Assembly: GCA_937901395.1 (NCBI GenBank)
Contig: CALCDB010000047.1
Span: 1-31,953 of the forward strand
Reading direction: 5' to 3'
Length of the DNA stretch: 31,953 bases
Source of the DNA: an uncultured Verrucomicrobiota bacterium
GTDB taxonomy: Bacteria; Verrucomicrobiota; Kiritimatiellia; RFP12; UBA1067
Part shown: piece after piece, positions 15,747 through 23,893 of the stretch
How the letters are laid out: each line of letters starts with the position of its first letter
Position numbering within the stretch: the first letter of the stretch is position 1
Notes under the pieces: model-generated
What the model was told of the DNA's origin: nothing
The model's database searches: none
The model's input: the letters and a program-made list of their open reading frames with translations, nothing else
Position numbers and translations under genes: made by a program

Positions 15747-16545
15747 TTATCTTGATTAGCGTCTTCCAAAGAGCTTCGACCTCGCTGAACTTAATGGCAT
15801 TCGCCGAATCGCTCTTGGCGACTTTGGGGTTCATGTGAGTTTCCATAAACACTCCATCTACCCCAGTGGCAACGGCAGCGCGCGCCAGAGCTGGAGCATA
15901 CTTGCCATCACCGCCGGAACCCGAACCCAAGCCACCCGGATGCTGCACCGAATGAGTCGCATCCATTACTACTGGATAGCCGAGCTCTCGCATGATGAGT
16001 AACGAGCGCATATCCGCTACAAGATTGCGATACCCAAAACTACTGCCGCGCTCGCATAATACGATGCGCTTGTTTCCGGTTGATTCAAGCTTGCGAACGA
16101 CCTGCGCCATATCTTCAGGCGCCATGAACTGGCCCTTCTTTACGTTGATCACCGCCCCCGTCTCGCCTGCCGCAACTACGAGATCGGTCTGGCGCGCGAG
16201 AAACGCGGGAATTTGTAGCACATCACATACTTCCGCCGCAACCTTCGCCTGCCATGGTTCATGGATATCCGTCAACACCGGAACATCGTACTTGGCACGA
16301 ATCTCCGCAAGTATCGAAAGCCCCTTGTCAATTCCAGGCCCACGATAACTATCGATGCTCGTACGATTGGCCTTATCAAAGCTCGCCTTGAAGATATATC
16401 CAACCTTGAGCCGACGCGAAAGTTTCGTGAGCCTCTCCGCCAATTCAATGGCCATCTGACGAGACTCTATCACACATGGCCCGGCGATGAACGTAAGCGC
16501 GCCAGTACCAAAAGCAACCCCTTTATCTACCGCTATCTTTTTCAT
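15730..16545 (-). CDS. kdsA: 2-dehydro-3-deoxyphosphooctonate aldolase (Kdo8P synthase)
   Basis: A 271-residue enzyme that condenses PEP and arabinose 5-phosphate to Kdo 8-phosphate, the first committed step to the LPS core sugar Kdo. Motifs: IAGPCVIES (20-28), FKASFDKANRTS (52-63), YRGPG (67-71), TDIHEP and ATHSVQHPGG. Cys24 in GPCVIES occupies the position that is Cys in metal-dependent KdsA (Aquifex type) and Asn in the metal-independent E. coli type, so this enzyme is probably metal-dependent. It starts 5 bases after the sialidase stop and overlaps lptC by 17 bases. Confidence 0.96.
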   Translation of the reverse strand: MKKIAVDKGVAFGTGALTFIAGPCVIESRQMAIELAERLTKLSRRLKVGYIFKASFDKANRTSIDSYRGPGIDKGLSILAEIRAKYDVPVLTDIHEPWQAKVAAEVCDVLQIPAFLARQTDLVVAAGETGAVINVKKGQFMAPEDMAQVVRKLESTGNKRIVLCERGSSFGYRNLVADMRSLLIMRELGYPVVMDATHSVQHPGGLGSGSGGDGKYAPALARAAVATGVDGVFMETHMNPKVAKSDSANAIKFSEVEALWKTLIKINEVIH

Positions 16546-16550
16546 ATTTC

Positions 16551-18062
16551 TTACTTAATTTCATTCGCCGCGATCCGCACGAAGTAATGGAATGCTGGTC
16601 CCTTGAATCCAGCAGGCGAATTACCTTCATAAATAACACCGACTGAATTATTGTCCACTGTACAAAGCGAAGAATAACCAGCGCAACTACGTGGATCATA
16701 GCAAAGACTCTTCTCCCATGTCTTTCCCCAATCCTCTGACTTGCGAACCGTCATCTTTTCGCGCTTATTAGAATCTGGCGTTGAGAAAAATAGATCCTTC
16801 CCCAATTTAACCAATGCGGACTGACAAAAACAACGACGTATATTTGGCGTAGTTTGAAACTTTTCCCAGGTCTCACCCAAGTTGGTCGTCTTCGCCGTCA
16901 TGCTGCCTTCACGAGTGTTGAGCAATAATGTTCCCGGGGTGGTCTCGACTACCGTACTCTCCGATCCGGCCCAAGGCATCGCTTTCGAACTCTGCCATGT
17001 CTTGCCGTGATCTTTCGAATATACCAGGCAACCATAGCGCCATTTCTTGCCAGTATTCGCACCAGGCCAGATCTGACAAGGGAACACGAGTGTGCCATCA
17101 CTCATCGCGATGCCGTTGCCAGGACCTTGGAACAACAATCCCCACTCCGCAGTATCCTCATCGCCAATGCGCTTAACCGCCGATGTGATATTTATCGGCT
17201 TTGACCAGCTCTTCCCCTCATCATCGGAATAGGCGAGAATCATCTGCCCGCAATTCGTTATATCCGCGCTGCCGGAACGCGAACTCCAAATCGGATGCCC
17301 GGTATCTGGCGTGCGAAGTGCCGCAACCCAAATGCGACCGTTTGACGGATCTACGAGAATGCACGCATCCCCAATGCCCGCCTTGGCGCCAGGTATTTTG
17401 GCGTAATCAAGCACCGTGGTAATCGGCGACCACGTGAGCCCCTTGTCCTTCGAAATTGAAACCCCGACCGTAATGTCAGCAGGCAAGTCTCCACCGTGAT
17501 TATAACGATTGTCAAATATCGCAACCAGCGAGCCCTTCGTAGTCTCTGCGATTCCAGGAATGCGAAAATATCCGCTCTTCCGATTCACATCGACTACTTC
17601 TTGCCCAGGTGCTGTAATTACGGAACCCATGCGAAACTTTTTACCTTCAACGACGAGTTTGCGCCGAAGATCTGGCAACTTGCCACGCTTCGCTCCCTTG
17701 CCATCATTAGCGACTAAGACCAATGAATATTCATTCTTGCCCTTCTCGACATCGCTAAGCGAAAACTCCGCCTTTTTACTGCTAATCTTACCCTTTACGC
17801 ATTCGCCAAGTTCTCCCTTGCTGTCTTTCTTCGCGAGCCCAATCATGCGTAAGTCTTCGCTCTTCGTCCCCTCAAGCGAAAGCGTGATACGCGCCGCGCC
17901 AGCACTGGATGAATCAAAGCTGACGGTAGCTACTTGCGTCTTAAGCGCAACAAATTCGGCATTGAATGCCGGCACGCCATTTGGCGCCACGACCACATTT
18001 GAAACTGCAGCCGAAGCGCTAAAAGTAACAAATAATCCTATAAGTGATAATCTCAACTTCAT
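16551..18062 (-). CDS. Secreted exo-alpha-sialidase (GH33-like)
   Basis: A 503-residue protein with a signal peptide (1-18, ending SASA). An N-terminal beta domain (about 20-145) is followed by a six-bladed propeller. FRIP lies at 166-169. Five Asp-box copies (SxDxGxTW type) occur at 204-211, 279-286, 349-356, 393-399 (weaker) and 442-449. Other conserved pieces are the catalytic-region Asp in PADI, EWGLLFQGPGNGI, ESTVVE and YSSL, where Tyr463 is the likely nucleophile. It should release terminal sialic acid outside the cell or in the periplasm. Shine-Dalgarno AGGAG (18068-18072) and a good promoter precede it. It is the first gene of the operon that continues into kdsA, an unusual setting. 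Confidence 0.9.
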   Translation of the reverse strand: MKLRLSLIGLFVTFSASAAVSNVVVAPNGVPAFNAEFVALKTQVATVSFDSSSAGAARITLSLEGTKSEDLRMIGLAKKDSKGELGECVKGKISSKKAEFSLSDVEKGKNEYSLVLVANDGKGAKRGKLPDLRRKLVVEGKKFRMGSVITAPGQEVVDVNRKSGYFRIPGIAETTKGSLVAIFDNRYNHGGDLPADITVGVSISKDKGLTWSPITTVLDYAKIPGAKAGIGDACILVDPSNGRIWVAALRTPDTGHPIWSSRSGSADITNCGQMILAYSDDEGKSWSKPINITSAVKRIGDEDTAEWGLLFQGPGNGIAMSDGTLVFPCQIWPGANTGKKWRYGCLVYSKDHGKTWQSSKAMPWAGSESTVVETTPGTLLLNTREGSMTAKTTNLGETWEKFQTTPNIRRCFCQSALVKLGKDLFFSTPDSNKREKMTVRKSEDWGKTWEKSLCYDPRSCAGYSSLCTVDNNSVGVIYEGNSPAGFKGPAFHYFVRIAANEIK

Positions 18063-18085
18063 GACTTCTCCTTATTTGTATGTTG

Positions 18086-18114
18086 ATTATATCAAATGTG
18101 AGGCGACAACTCAA
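18086..18114 (-). promoter_or_regulatory. Promoter of the sialidase-kdsA-lpt-hpf-hprK-pts operon
   Basis: On the minus strand, -35 TTGAGT (18109-18114), a 17-base spacer and perfect -10 TATAAT (18086-18091). The transcript start would be about 17 bases before the sialidase ATG. All nine genes downstream overlap or nearly touch, so this may drive them all. Confidence 0.7.
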
Positions 18115-18124
18115 TAGCTACATC

Positions 18125-18161
18125 AAAAAAACACCGTTCAGTAGTAGCGATACTACTGAAC
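18125..18161 (-). terminator. Rho-independent terminator of the pcnB-yfgM unit
   Basis: A perfect 11-bp stem, GTTCAGTAGTA (18136-18146) with its complement (18151-18161) and a 4-base loop. On the minus strand it is followed by GGTG and seven T residues (18125-18131). The T-run ends about 10 bases before the -35 box of the next operon, cleanly separating the two units. Confidence 0.85.
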
Positions 18162-18227
18162 GTTTGTTGCTGAGGCCAATTCTCTTATATGATAATTGAC
18201 AATCTTGATAACGCCTCAATCAATATG

Positions 18228-18842
18228 TCATTTCTTCTCGTAGTGCTTTATCACTTTGCCAGTCGACTCAACACGATCCAAGGCCGCCTTATCATCCTTA
18301 TACGCTACCTTCATTGCCTCAATGCGCGCTAGCGCACGATCCTTATTGCCGGCTTCCACAAACGAGCGAGCCGCGCCTAACTGCGCATCAAGAGTTAGAT
18401 AATGTTTGGGATTCTTCTCTGCAAACTCATCAAAGGCTTTTTGCGCTTCATCATAACGACCCAATGCCTCTAAGCAATGCGCCTTCCCAATTACTGGAAC
18501 ATCCTCGAATCCATTAGGTGCAAGCGCCATCAACTCATCGTACTGAACCAACGCCTCCTCGTAATGGCCATCATCATAATAACTCTTGGCAAGGCGTAGT
18601 TTCAACGCATTTTCGGCATTACTACCAGCGAACTTGGCCGTCGCCTCCTCCAACTCGCTGGTATCCACTGCACGAACGATGGCATTGGCGGCATTTGCCT
18701 TCACTGTCGCCTTGTAATGCTTCCAGCCATACCATCCGCAAATCGCGATGATTGCTATCAACGCATAAGTTACGGTCGACTTTCCATCCTTTTCCCACCA
18801 TTCAATGAGGGGAAGTAGTTCAGGGTTCTTTTTCAGATTCAT
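18228..18842 (-). CDS. YfgM-like membrane-anchored TPR protein
   Basis: A 204-residue protein. A short cytoplasmic N-terminus and one membrane helix (about 24-40) are followed by an extracytoplasmic helical domain. That domain has tetratricopeptide-like repeats (for example YYDDGHYEEALVQYDELMALAP and LEALGRYDEAQKAFDEFAEKNP, each within a 34-residue unit). YfgM-type proteins accompany the Sec translocon and periplasmic chaperones; that role is inferred from architecture. I chose the ATG at 18842 because AAGGA lies 9 bases upstream. The alternative at 18869 lacks a ribosome site. The start overlaps pcnB by 23 bases, suggesting coupling. Confidence 0.7.
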   Translation of the reverse strand: MNLKKNPELLPLIEWWEKDGKSTVTYALIAIIAICGWYGWKHYKATVKANAANAIVRAVDTSELEEATAKFAGSNAENALKLRLAKSYYDDGHYEEALVQYDELMALAPNGFEDVPVIGKAHCLEALGRYDEAQKAFDEFAEKNPKHYLTLDAQLGAARSFVEAGNKDRALARIEAMKVAYKDDKAALDRVESTGKVIKHYEKK

Positions 18843-20043
18843 CTTCTGTTTCCTTTCTTTTGGTGTCATAGAAATCTGCCCATTCGTTCAAAATTTTCTC
18901 ACTCTTCTTTTCTGCCTTGGCGATGATGCGATTATAGTCAAGCGCATCCAAAAAATCCTTGTTATACACAAACCGCATCTTCCCTTTGGTCGGCGATACC
19001 GAAAGTCTCGTAGTTGATTCTAACAACAGCACCGCCGTAAAATATGTGGCCTTCGGGATCTTGATGGAATCCAACAAGATATGCATGATCTTGCGTCCCG
19101 CGCCATCCTTGTTTTCATGCTGAAACATCGCAGTCATCAGCACCGCCGCCCGCAACGCATTTGAAACCTCGAATTTCTTTTCTTCCATCATTTTCTCGTA
19201 CTTATCCAAACTCTTGAGGTACTTGAACGTTACAGACTTTACCCCTCCATCATTATCAATGAACTTGGCGAGTTCTGGTATCAAATCTCCCAACATTCCA
19301 CATTCAAACATCGCCATAAACGCCTCCGCGCTATGCCCATATTGGAAGAGCCGAAAGACTTCTTCGCATACTCTCGGTATTGATGCCGCGAGAATGCATT
19401 TATGATGCCGTTTCATCGCCAATAGTGTCTTTCGCTCAATCTTAAACCCCAAACGCGAAGAAAACTTAATTGCACGCATCATCCTCACGGGATCTTCCTG
19501 AAATCTGATTTCTGGATCGCCAATCGAGCGGATTGTCTTCTTCTTTATATCATCCATCCCCCCGACCCAATCGATTACCGAGAAATCTTTGATGTTGTAG
19601 AATAATCCATTGACGGTAAAATCCCTTCTATACGCATCAGTCATTGGCGTTCCAAAGGTATTATCTTCCATTGGCCCTTCCGCAGCGTGCTCAATGATTT
19701 CCCCTACGGTCTGTGAATTCTTGCGGAAAGTAGCAGTTTCGATAATCTTGTCGCCAAATCTCACATGCGCAAGACGAAAACGTCGTCCAATCAAAAAACA
19801 ATTACGAAATGCTCGTTTTACCTCATTAGGTTTCGCGCTAGTACCAACATCAAAATCTTTTGGCGTACGCCCCATCAGTAAATCACGAACTCCACCGCCT
19901 ACTAGATAAGCTGTGTAACCAAGCGATGAAAGGCGATACAATACCTTCAACGCATCAGAATCAATGTTCTTGCGAGAAATACAATGATCCGGGCGCGCAT
20001 AGACGACCGGCCACTTTTTCTTCCTCTTCAAGAATCCAAACAT
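18820..20043 (-). CDS. pcnB: Poly(A) polymerase I / tRNA nucleotidyltransferase family
   Basis: A 407-residue class II nucleotidyltransferase. LVGGGVRDLLMG (47-58) and PKDFDV with catalytic Asp63 and Asp65 form the active site. GRRFRLAHVRFGDKIIETATF, RRDFTVNGLFYN (139-150) and EDPVRMMRAIKFSSRLG (183-199) follow in the order seen in PcnB and CCA-adding enzymes. The N-terminal ISRKNIDSDALKVLYRL segment and the GRRFRLAHVRFG string match E. coli PcnB best, so mRNA polyadenylation is favoured over CCA addition. The C-terminal tail is Lys/Glu-rich. The ATG at 20043 has no Shine-Dalgarno and lies about 10 bases after a -10 box, so the mRNA may be leaderless. Confidence 0.88.
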   Translation of the reverse strand: MFGFLKRKKKWPVVYARPDHCISRKNIDSDALKVLYRLSSLGYTAYLVGGGVRDLLMGRTPKDFDVGTSAKPNEVKRAFRNCFLIGRRFRLAHVRFGDKIIETATFRKNSQTVGEIIEHAAEGPMEDNTFGTPMTDAYRRDFTVNGLFYNIKDFSVIDWVGGMDDIKKKTIRSIGDPEIRFQEDPVRMMRAIKFSSRLGFKIERKTLLAMKRHHKCILAASIPRVCEEVFRLFQYGHSAEAFMAMFECGMLGDLIPELAKFIDNDGGVKSVTFKYLKSLDKYEKMMEEKKFEVSNALRAAVLMTAMFQHENKDGAGRKIMHILLDSIKIPKATYFTAVLLLESTTRLSVSPTKGKMRFVYNKDFLDALDYNRIIAKAEKKSEKILNEWADFYDTKRKETEDESEKEP

Positions 20044-20053
20044 AATTTTGCGT

Positions 20054-20083
20054 ATTATACCAATTTTCCTGTCACTCTCGCAA
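20054..20083 (-). promoter_or_regulatory. Promoter of pcnB, giving a very short or no leader
   Basis: On the minus strand, -35 TTGCGA (20078-20083), an 18-base spacer and perfect -10 TATAAT (20054-20059). The -10 ends only 10 bases before the ATG (20043), so the predicted transcript starts about 4 bases ahead of the start codon. Confidence 0.65.
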
Positions 20084-20103
20084 GAACTATCCTCATATTT
20101 CTC

Positions 20104-21153
20104 TTATGCTACTCGTCGTGCTGCAGCCATTGAAAGCGAAATTGAGAGCACTAATAATAGCACCCCTATTAGCAAATACCATACAAAGTGTTCTTCCCAG
20201 CGATTATACACATCGGCATCAATCTCAGTCGTCTCCAACTGATCAATTTCATTTAATGCCTTTTCCAGGGAATCATGATCATTTACCGAAAAATACATAC
20301 CACCTGTCTTTTGCGCAATGCTCTTGAGTTGTTTTTCGTCAAAAGCCATATTCTCGTAAGTTACTCTAGTTTTCCCAAATGGATCCCTATAAAAGAATGG
20401 TGTGCGTGTCGAACGCGTCCCGATGCCTATCACATATACCTTCACGCCCAACTTGGCGGCTACCGATGATGCCTCGTCTGGCGTAACCGCTCCCGTATTA
20501 CAAAGTCCATCGGACAATAAAATTGCGACTTTCGACTTAAACTTTGCCTCCTTAAGCCGCGATAACGCTGTCGCCAACCCATCGCCAATTGCCGTCCTCG
20601 CCTCATATTCATCCCCAATTATATTCCCATTCGCATCTAACGCTTGCGTAGGAACCTCGACCCCTTTCAATATATGAAGTAATGCCTCGTGATCAGCCGT
20701 AAGCGGCGAACGCGTTGCGGCATAAGTGCCAAATGTCACCAATCCGATGAGATCATCGGGACGCTTTGATACGAATTCCGCAAACATCTTCTTCACAATC
20801 GCCAATCGCATCGTATCCTTGGAGAATCTCTCGCCAGGAGGCGTTAGATCGAGTGCCTCCATTGATTGCGATACATCTACCGTCATCATGATTGCAATCG
20901 CATCGACACTCTTCTTTTCGTGCGCAAGCGAAGTGCGAGGCCGCGCAGCCGCCAATGTCAGCATTATAAGTGCGGCGAGCATGATGAATGGTGATAGAAG
21001 TGCAATTTTCGCGCGCAATCCCGCGGCCTGCGCTGGCAATCTACTGACGGCTGAAAAACGAATGCCCGCTCGCTTGCCACGCCTCAATAATCTCCATGCC
21101 GCGAAGGCAATCGGCGCCAACATTAGTAATGCCCATGAATTGGCAAAACTCAT
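20104..21153 (-). CDS. batA: BatA-like von Willebrand factor A domain membrane protein
   Basis: A 349-residue protein with two N-terminal membrane helices (about 6-22 and 53-70), an extracytoplasmic or cytoplasmic VWA domain (about 82-310) and a C-terminal helix (about 325-345). The metal-ion-dependent adhesion site DVSQS (93-97) and a later LLSDGLCNTG segment are present. Such proteins form the Bat (aerotolerance) cluster with MoxR and DUF58 proteins. The exact function is poorly known; roles in stress tolerance and complex assembly are proposed. It overlaps the batD-like gene by 4 bases (ATGA). It is the last gene of the long operon. Confidence 0.85.
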   Translation of the reverse strand: MSFANSWALLMLAPIAFAAWRLLRRGKRAGIRFSAVSRLPAQAAGLRAKIALLSPFIMLAALIMLTLAAARPRTSLAHEKKSVDAIAIMMTVDVSQSMEALDLTPPGERFSKDTMRLAIVKKMFAEFVSKRPDDLIGLVTFGTYAATRSPLTADHEALLHILKGVEVPTQALDANGNIIGDEYEARTAIGDGLATALSRLKEAKFKSKVAILLSDGLCNTGAVTPDEASSVAAKLGVKVYVIGIGTRSTRTPFFYRDPFGKTRVTYENMAFDEKQLKSIAQKTGGMYFSVNDHDSLEKALNEIDQLETTEIDADVYNRWEEHFVWYLLIGVLLLVLSISLSMAAARRVA

Positions 21154-22019
21154 TTGTTACCCTCCCCCGCCACCACTGTAATCGCATTATCACTCTTAAG
21201 ATAACTGCGCGCCGAAGTCGTTGCCGTCTCTGCCATCTCAAGTGTCGCCTCTACCCCGGCGAACTTGACTAAATCCGCCGACTCCAAGAACTTCCGCAAT
21301 TCGTTCGATGGCTTCGCCTCGCGCAAAAACTCTTCCGTCGTCATATTGGGAGCTCGAATGCCATACTTCCGCTGAATATAACGCCTAACTACCATCGTGA
21401 GCTCAACATAAAAATCCTTATACCTACCTTTCGCTGGCAATTCCCTCTTCAGCAACCTCTCCAATTCAACCCATGCGCGCTCAATCGGGCTCATACGATG
21501 TTCTTTAATCTTACGCACCAAAAACAAAATCGCGACTCTCATTCCCATCAAAACAACAATGGCTCCTATGATCCACAAGGCAATCCATGCCACCAACTTC
21601 CACGAAAGTGGTGGCATATCCTTGCTTGGGCTTACCTCCATCTCGCCGGTTACGACTTCACGCACTGCTGGTAACTCGAAATAAATCGGCCCACCTACTA
21701 AATCCCCGACAGCAAATGGTTTGATCTTGTAAGTATCTGCACATGGTTCCGGAACCAATCTCCAGTTAGTGACCTGCAATGATGAACCATCATTCAATGT
21801 CATCGGCTCTTCCTCAAAATCTTCGACCAAGGAGAACCCCTTTACCCGATCGCGAAAATCTGGCATTTCGATTGGATGCCTGCCTGCAGGCGTCTTCAAC
21901 TCGACTCGCAAAAATACGCTCTGCGCTGGATCAATGACATCCGTTTCCGATTCAACCTTGAACTCAACTCCACCTTGATTAAGCTCAAAGAACACCGCCA
22001 ATAATAACAATGCGCTCAT
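21150..22019 (-). CDS. BatD/DUF4381-like membrane protein of the MoxR-Bat cluster
   Basis: A 289-residue protein. A short hydrophobic start (about 1-11) precedes a beta-rich extracytoplasmic region (15-130). A single membrane helix follows (about 140-172, WKLVAWIALWIIGAIVVLMG). The cytoplasmic helical domain has RAWVELERLLKRELPAKGRYKDFY and VRRYIQRKYG..NMTTEEFLRE, the pattern of the small C-terminal domain in BatD/DUF4381 proteins. Placed between DUF58 and BatA genes with ATGA overlaps on both sides. The function is unknown beyond cluster membership. Confidence 0.7.
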   Translation of the reverse strand: MSALLLLAVFFELNQGGVEFKVESETDVIDPAQSVFLRVELKTPAGRHPIEMPDFRDRVKGFSLVEDFEEEPMTLNDGSSLQVTNWRLVPEPCADTYKIKPFAVGDLVGGPIYFELPAVREVVTGEMEVSPSKDMPPLSWKLVAWIALWIIGAIVVLMGMRVAILFLVRKIKEHRMSPIERAWVELERLLKRELPAKGRYKDFYVELTMVVRRYIQRKYGIRAPNMTTEEFLREAKPSNELRKFLESADLVKFAGVEATLEMAETATTSARSYLKSDNAITVVAGEGNK

Positions 22020-22903
22020 CGCTTCCTCGCTCTCCGCTTAAACAGCGCCCTAACTTCTTCCACATACGAATGCTTCGTGTCAATCGGCAATGTATCAATG
22101 CCATTCTTGATGAAGAAGCGTTGTAACTCTTCATGCTCTGATGCTGCCTTCTCGGCAAAATGCCTACGAACTGCGGCGCTGGACGTATCCACTAATACCA
22201 TTTCGCCAGACTCTGGATCTTCCAACTCAACCAATCCAACATTTGGCAACTCTGCTTCAGCCGGATCACTCACTGGAACACATATCATATCATGATGACG
22301 GGCGCTCGCCCTCAACATTCGATCACAATCGCCCCTGTCGATGAAATCACTAACCAAAAACACTACCGCCCGCCGCTTCTGCACGCCATTCAAAAATGCA
22401 AGCGCTTGTGCGATATCAGTTCCGCCCTTCGCCTCGTCTTCCGCCGCCAATACCTCACGAACCAATCTCATCACAGAATCCCGCCCCTTTCGCGGAGGAA
22501 TGTACTTAACGATTTTATCCGAGAAAAGTATCAACCCTATTTTATCTTGATTGCGAATCGCCGTTAATGCCAATAATGCCGTTACCTCCGCCGATAATTC
22601 CATCTTCGAACGCTTAACCGAACCATATCCCTGCGAACCTGAAACATCGACCATGAATAATATGGTAAGCTCACGCTCTTCCGAGAACCTTTTAATATAT
22701 GGAATACCCGTTCGCGCAGTCACATTCCAGTCAATTGTACGAACATCATCACCGGCGATATATGGTCGCACTTCGTCAAACTCAACTCCCTGCCCCTTGA
22801 AAGTGGAATGATAATCTCCGCTCAGCTGATCATCAATCAACTTATTGGTGAGGATGCGTATCTTCCCCACTTTCGCCATTAACTCTTGTACATCACACGC
22901 CAT
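22016..22903 (-). CDS. DUF58 domain protein of the MoxR-Bat cluster
   Basis: A 295-residue soluble protein. GDYHSTFKGQGVEFDEVRPY and AGDDVRTIDWNVTARTG (within 29-66) form the DUF58 signature. A VWA-like domain follows with the metal motif DVSGSQG (about 90-96) and a GTDIAQAL segment. These proteins are usual partners of MoxR ATPases. The ATG shares bases with the moxR stop (TAATG). The N-terminal DUF58 region is complete. No membrane helix is evident, unlike many longer DUF58 proteins. Confidence 0.9.
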   Translation of the reverse strand: MACDVQELMAKVGKIRILTNKLIDDQLSGDYHSTFKGQGVEFDEVRPYIAGDDVRTIDWNVTARTGIPYIKRFSEERELTILFMVDVSGSQGYGSVKRSKMELSAEVTALLALTAIRNQDKIGLILFSDKIVKYIPPRKGRDSVMRLVREVLAAEDEAKGGTDIAQALAFLNGVQKRRAVVFLVSDFIDRGDCDRMLRASARHHDMICVPVSDPAEAELPNVGLVELEDPESGEMVLVDTSSAAVRRHFAEKAASEHEELQRFFIKNGIDTLPIDTKHSYVEEVRALFKRRARKR

Positions 22904-23865
22904 TACGGAACTGGAACCTCAGCAAGAATCTTATCAATGATTGTATCGGTGGAGATGTTTTCAGCTTCCGCTTCGTATGTAAGGATAATTCTATGCCGCA
23001 ACACATCATGAACTACCTCCTTCACATCCTGAGGTGTCGCATATGCACGCCCATGCAGAAGCGCATTCCCACGCGATGCCAAATTAAGCGCCAATGTCGC
23101 ACGTGGTGAAGCGCCGTTCTGAATGTGTTCATTGGCCTCTCGCGTCTTGAATACGATATCCAGAATGTAGTCACCTACTTTCTCATCGCAATACACTTCC
23201 TTTAAAGTTGCCCGCAGGGTCTCTATTTCTTGAATGGAACAAACATTGCGCGCTTCGGGGATCGTGGCATTGTCGGCAAAACGTTGCATAATGCGTCGCT
23301 CATCGCTCTTCGACGGCGTCTCAATTAGGCACTTGAACATGAATCGATCAACTTGCGCTTCGGGTAGCGGATACGTGCCCTCTTGCTCGATTGGATTCTG
23401 CGTCGCCAATACCAAGAATGGCTTGGGCAATTGATAGGTATTGTCGCCTATGGTAACTTGTCTTTCCTGCATCGCCTCTAATAGAGCCGACTGTACCTTG
23501 GCCGGTGCGCGATTGATTTCATCGGCTAATAGCAGATTTGAAAATACCGGTCCTCTGCGCGCAGAGAACTCGCCCGTCTTGGGCGAATAGATAAGCGTTC
23601 CCACCACATCGGCAGGTAATAAGTCCGGAGTGAACGAGATTCGCTTGAACTCAAGGCCCAATGCCTTTGCAAGGGTATTGACCGATAGCGTCTTCGCTAA
23701 ACCAGGCACGCCCTCCAATAGAATATGCCCGCCTGTAACCAAGGCGAGAATCAATCGATCGATCAACTTCTCTTGACCTACGATGACCTTGGAGGTCTCT
23801 TCGCGAATCTTTGCCACTAATTCTCCCTGTGCGGCAATCCTATTGGTAATTTCTTTAAGATCCAT
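22903..23865 (-). CDS. MoxR-family AAA+ ATPase
   Basis: A 320-residue AAA+ ATPase thought to act as a chaperone or metal-insertion remodeler for VWA-domain partners. Walker A is GVPGLAKT (52-59), Walker B LLLADE (111-116), and sensor region LATQNPIEQEGTYPLPEAQVDR begins at 153. I chose the ATG at 23865, preceded by AAAGGAAGC, rather than the upstream frame extension to 23919, whose residues look non-homologous. It starts 28 bases after the dnaG stop, the largest gap inside this operon, and leads directly into DUF58, batD-like and batA-like genes. Confidence 0.93.
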   Translation of the reverse strand: MDLKEITNRIAAQGELVAKIREETSKVIVGQEKLIDRLILALVTGGHILLEGVPGLAKTLSVNTLAKALGLEFKRISFTPDLLPADVVGTLIYSPKTGEFSARRGPVFSNLLLADEINRAPAKVQSALLEAMQERQVTIGDNTYQLPKPFLVLATQNPIEQEGTYPLPEAQVDRFMFKCLIETPSKSDERRIMQRFADNATIPEARNVCSIQEIETLRATLKEVYCDEKVGDYILDIVFKTREANEHIQNGASPRATLALNLASRGNALLHGRAYATPQDVKEVVHDVLRHRIILTYEAEAENISTDTIIDKILAEVPVP

Positions 23866-23893
23866 AATGCTTCCTTTCGTGTGAGTATGTATT

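Noticed and set aside
18171..18218. TGAGGC/GCCTCA inverted repeat before the terminator
   Set aside because: Only 6 bp arms with a 36-base loop; too weak to separate from chance.
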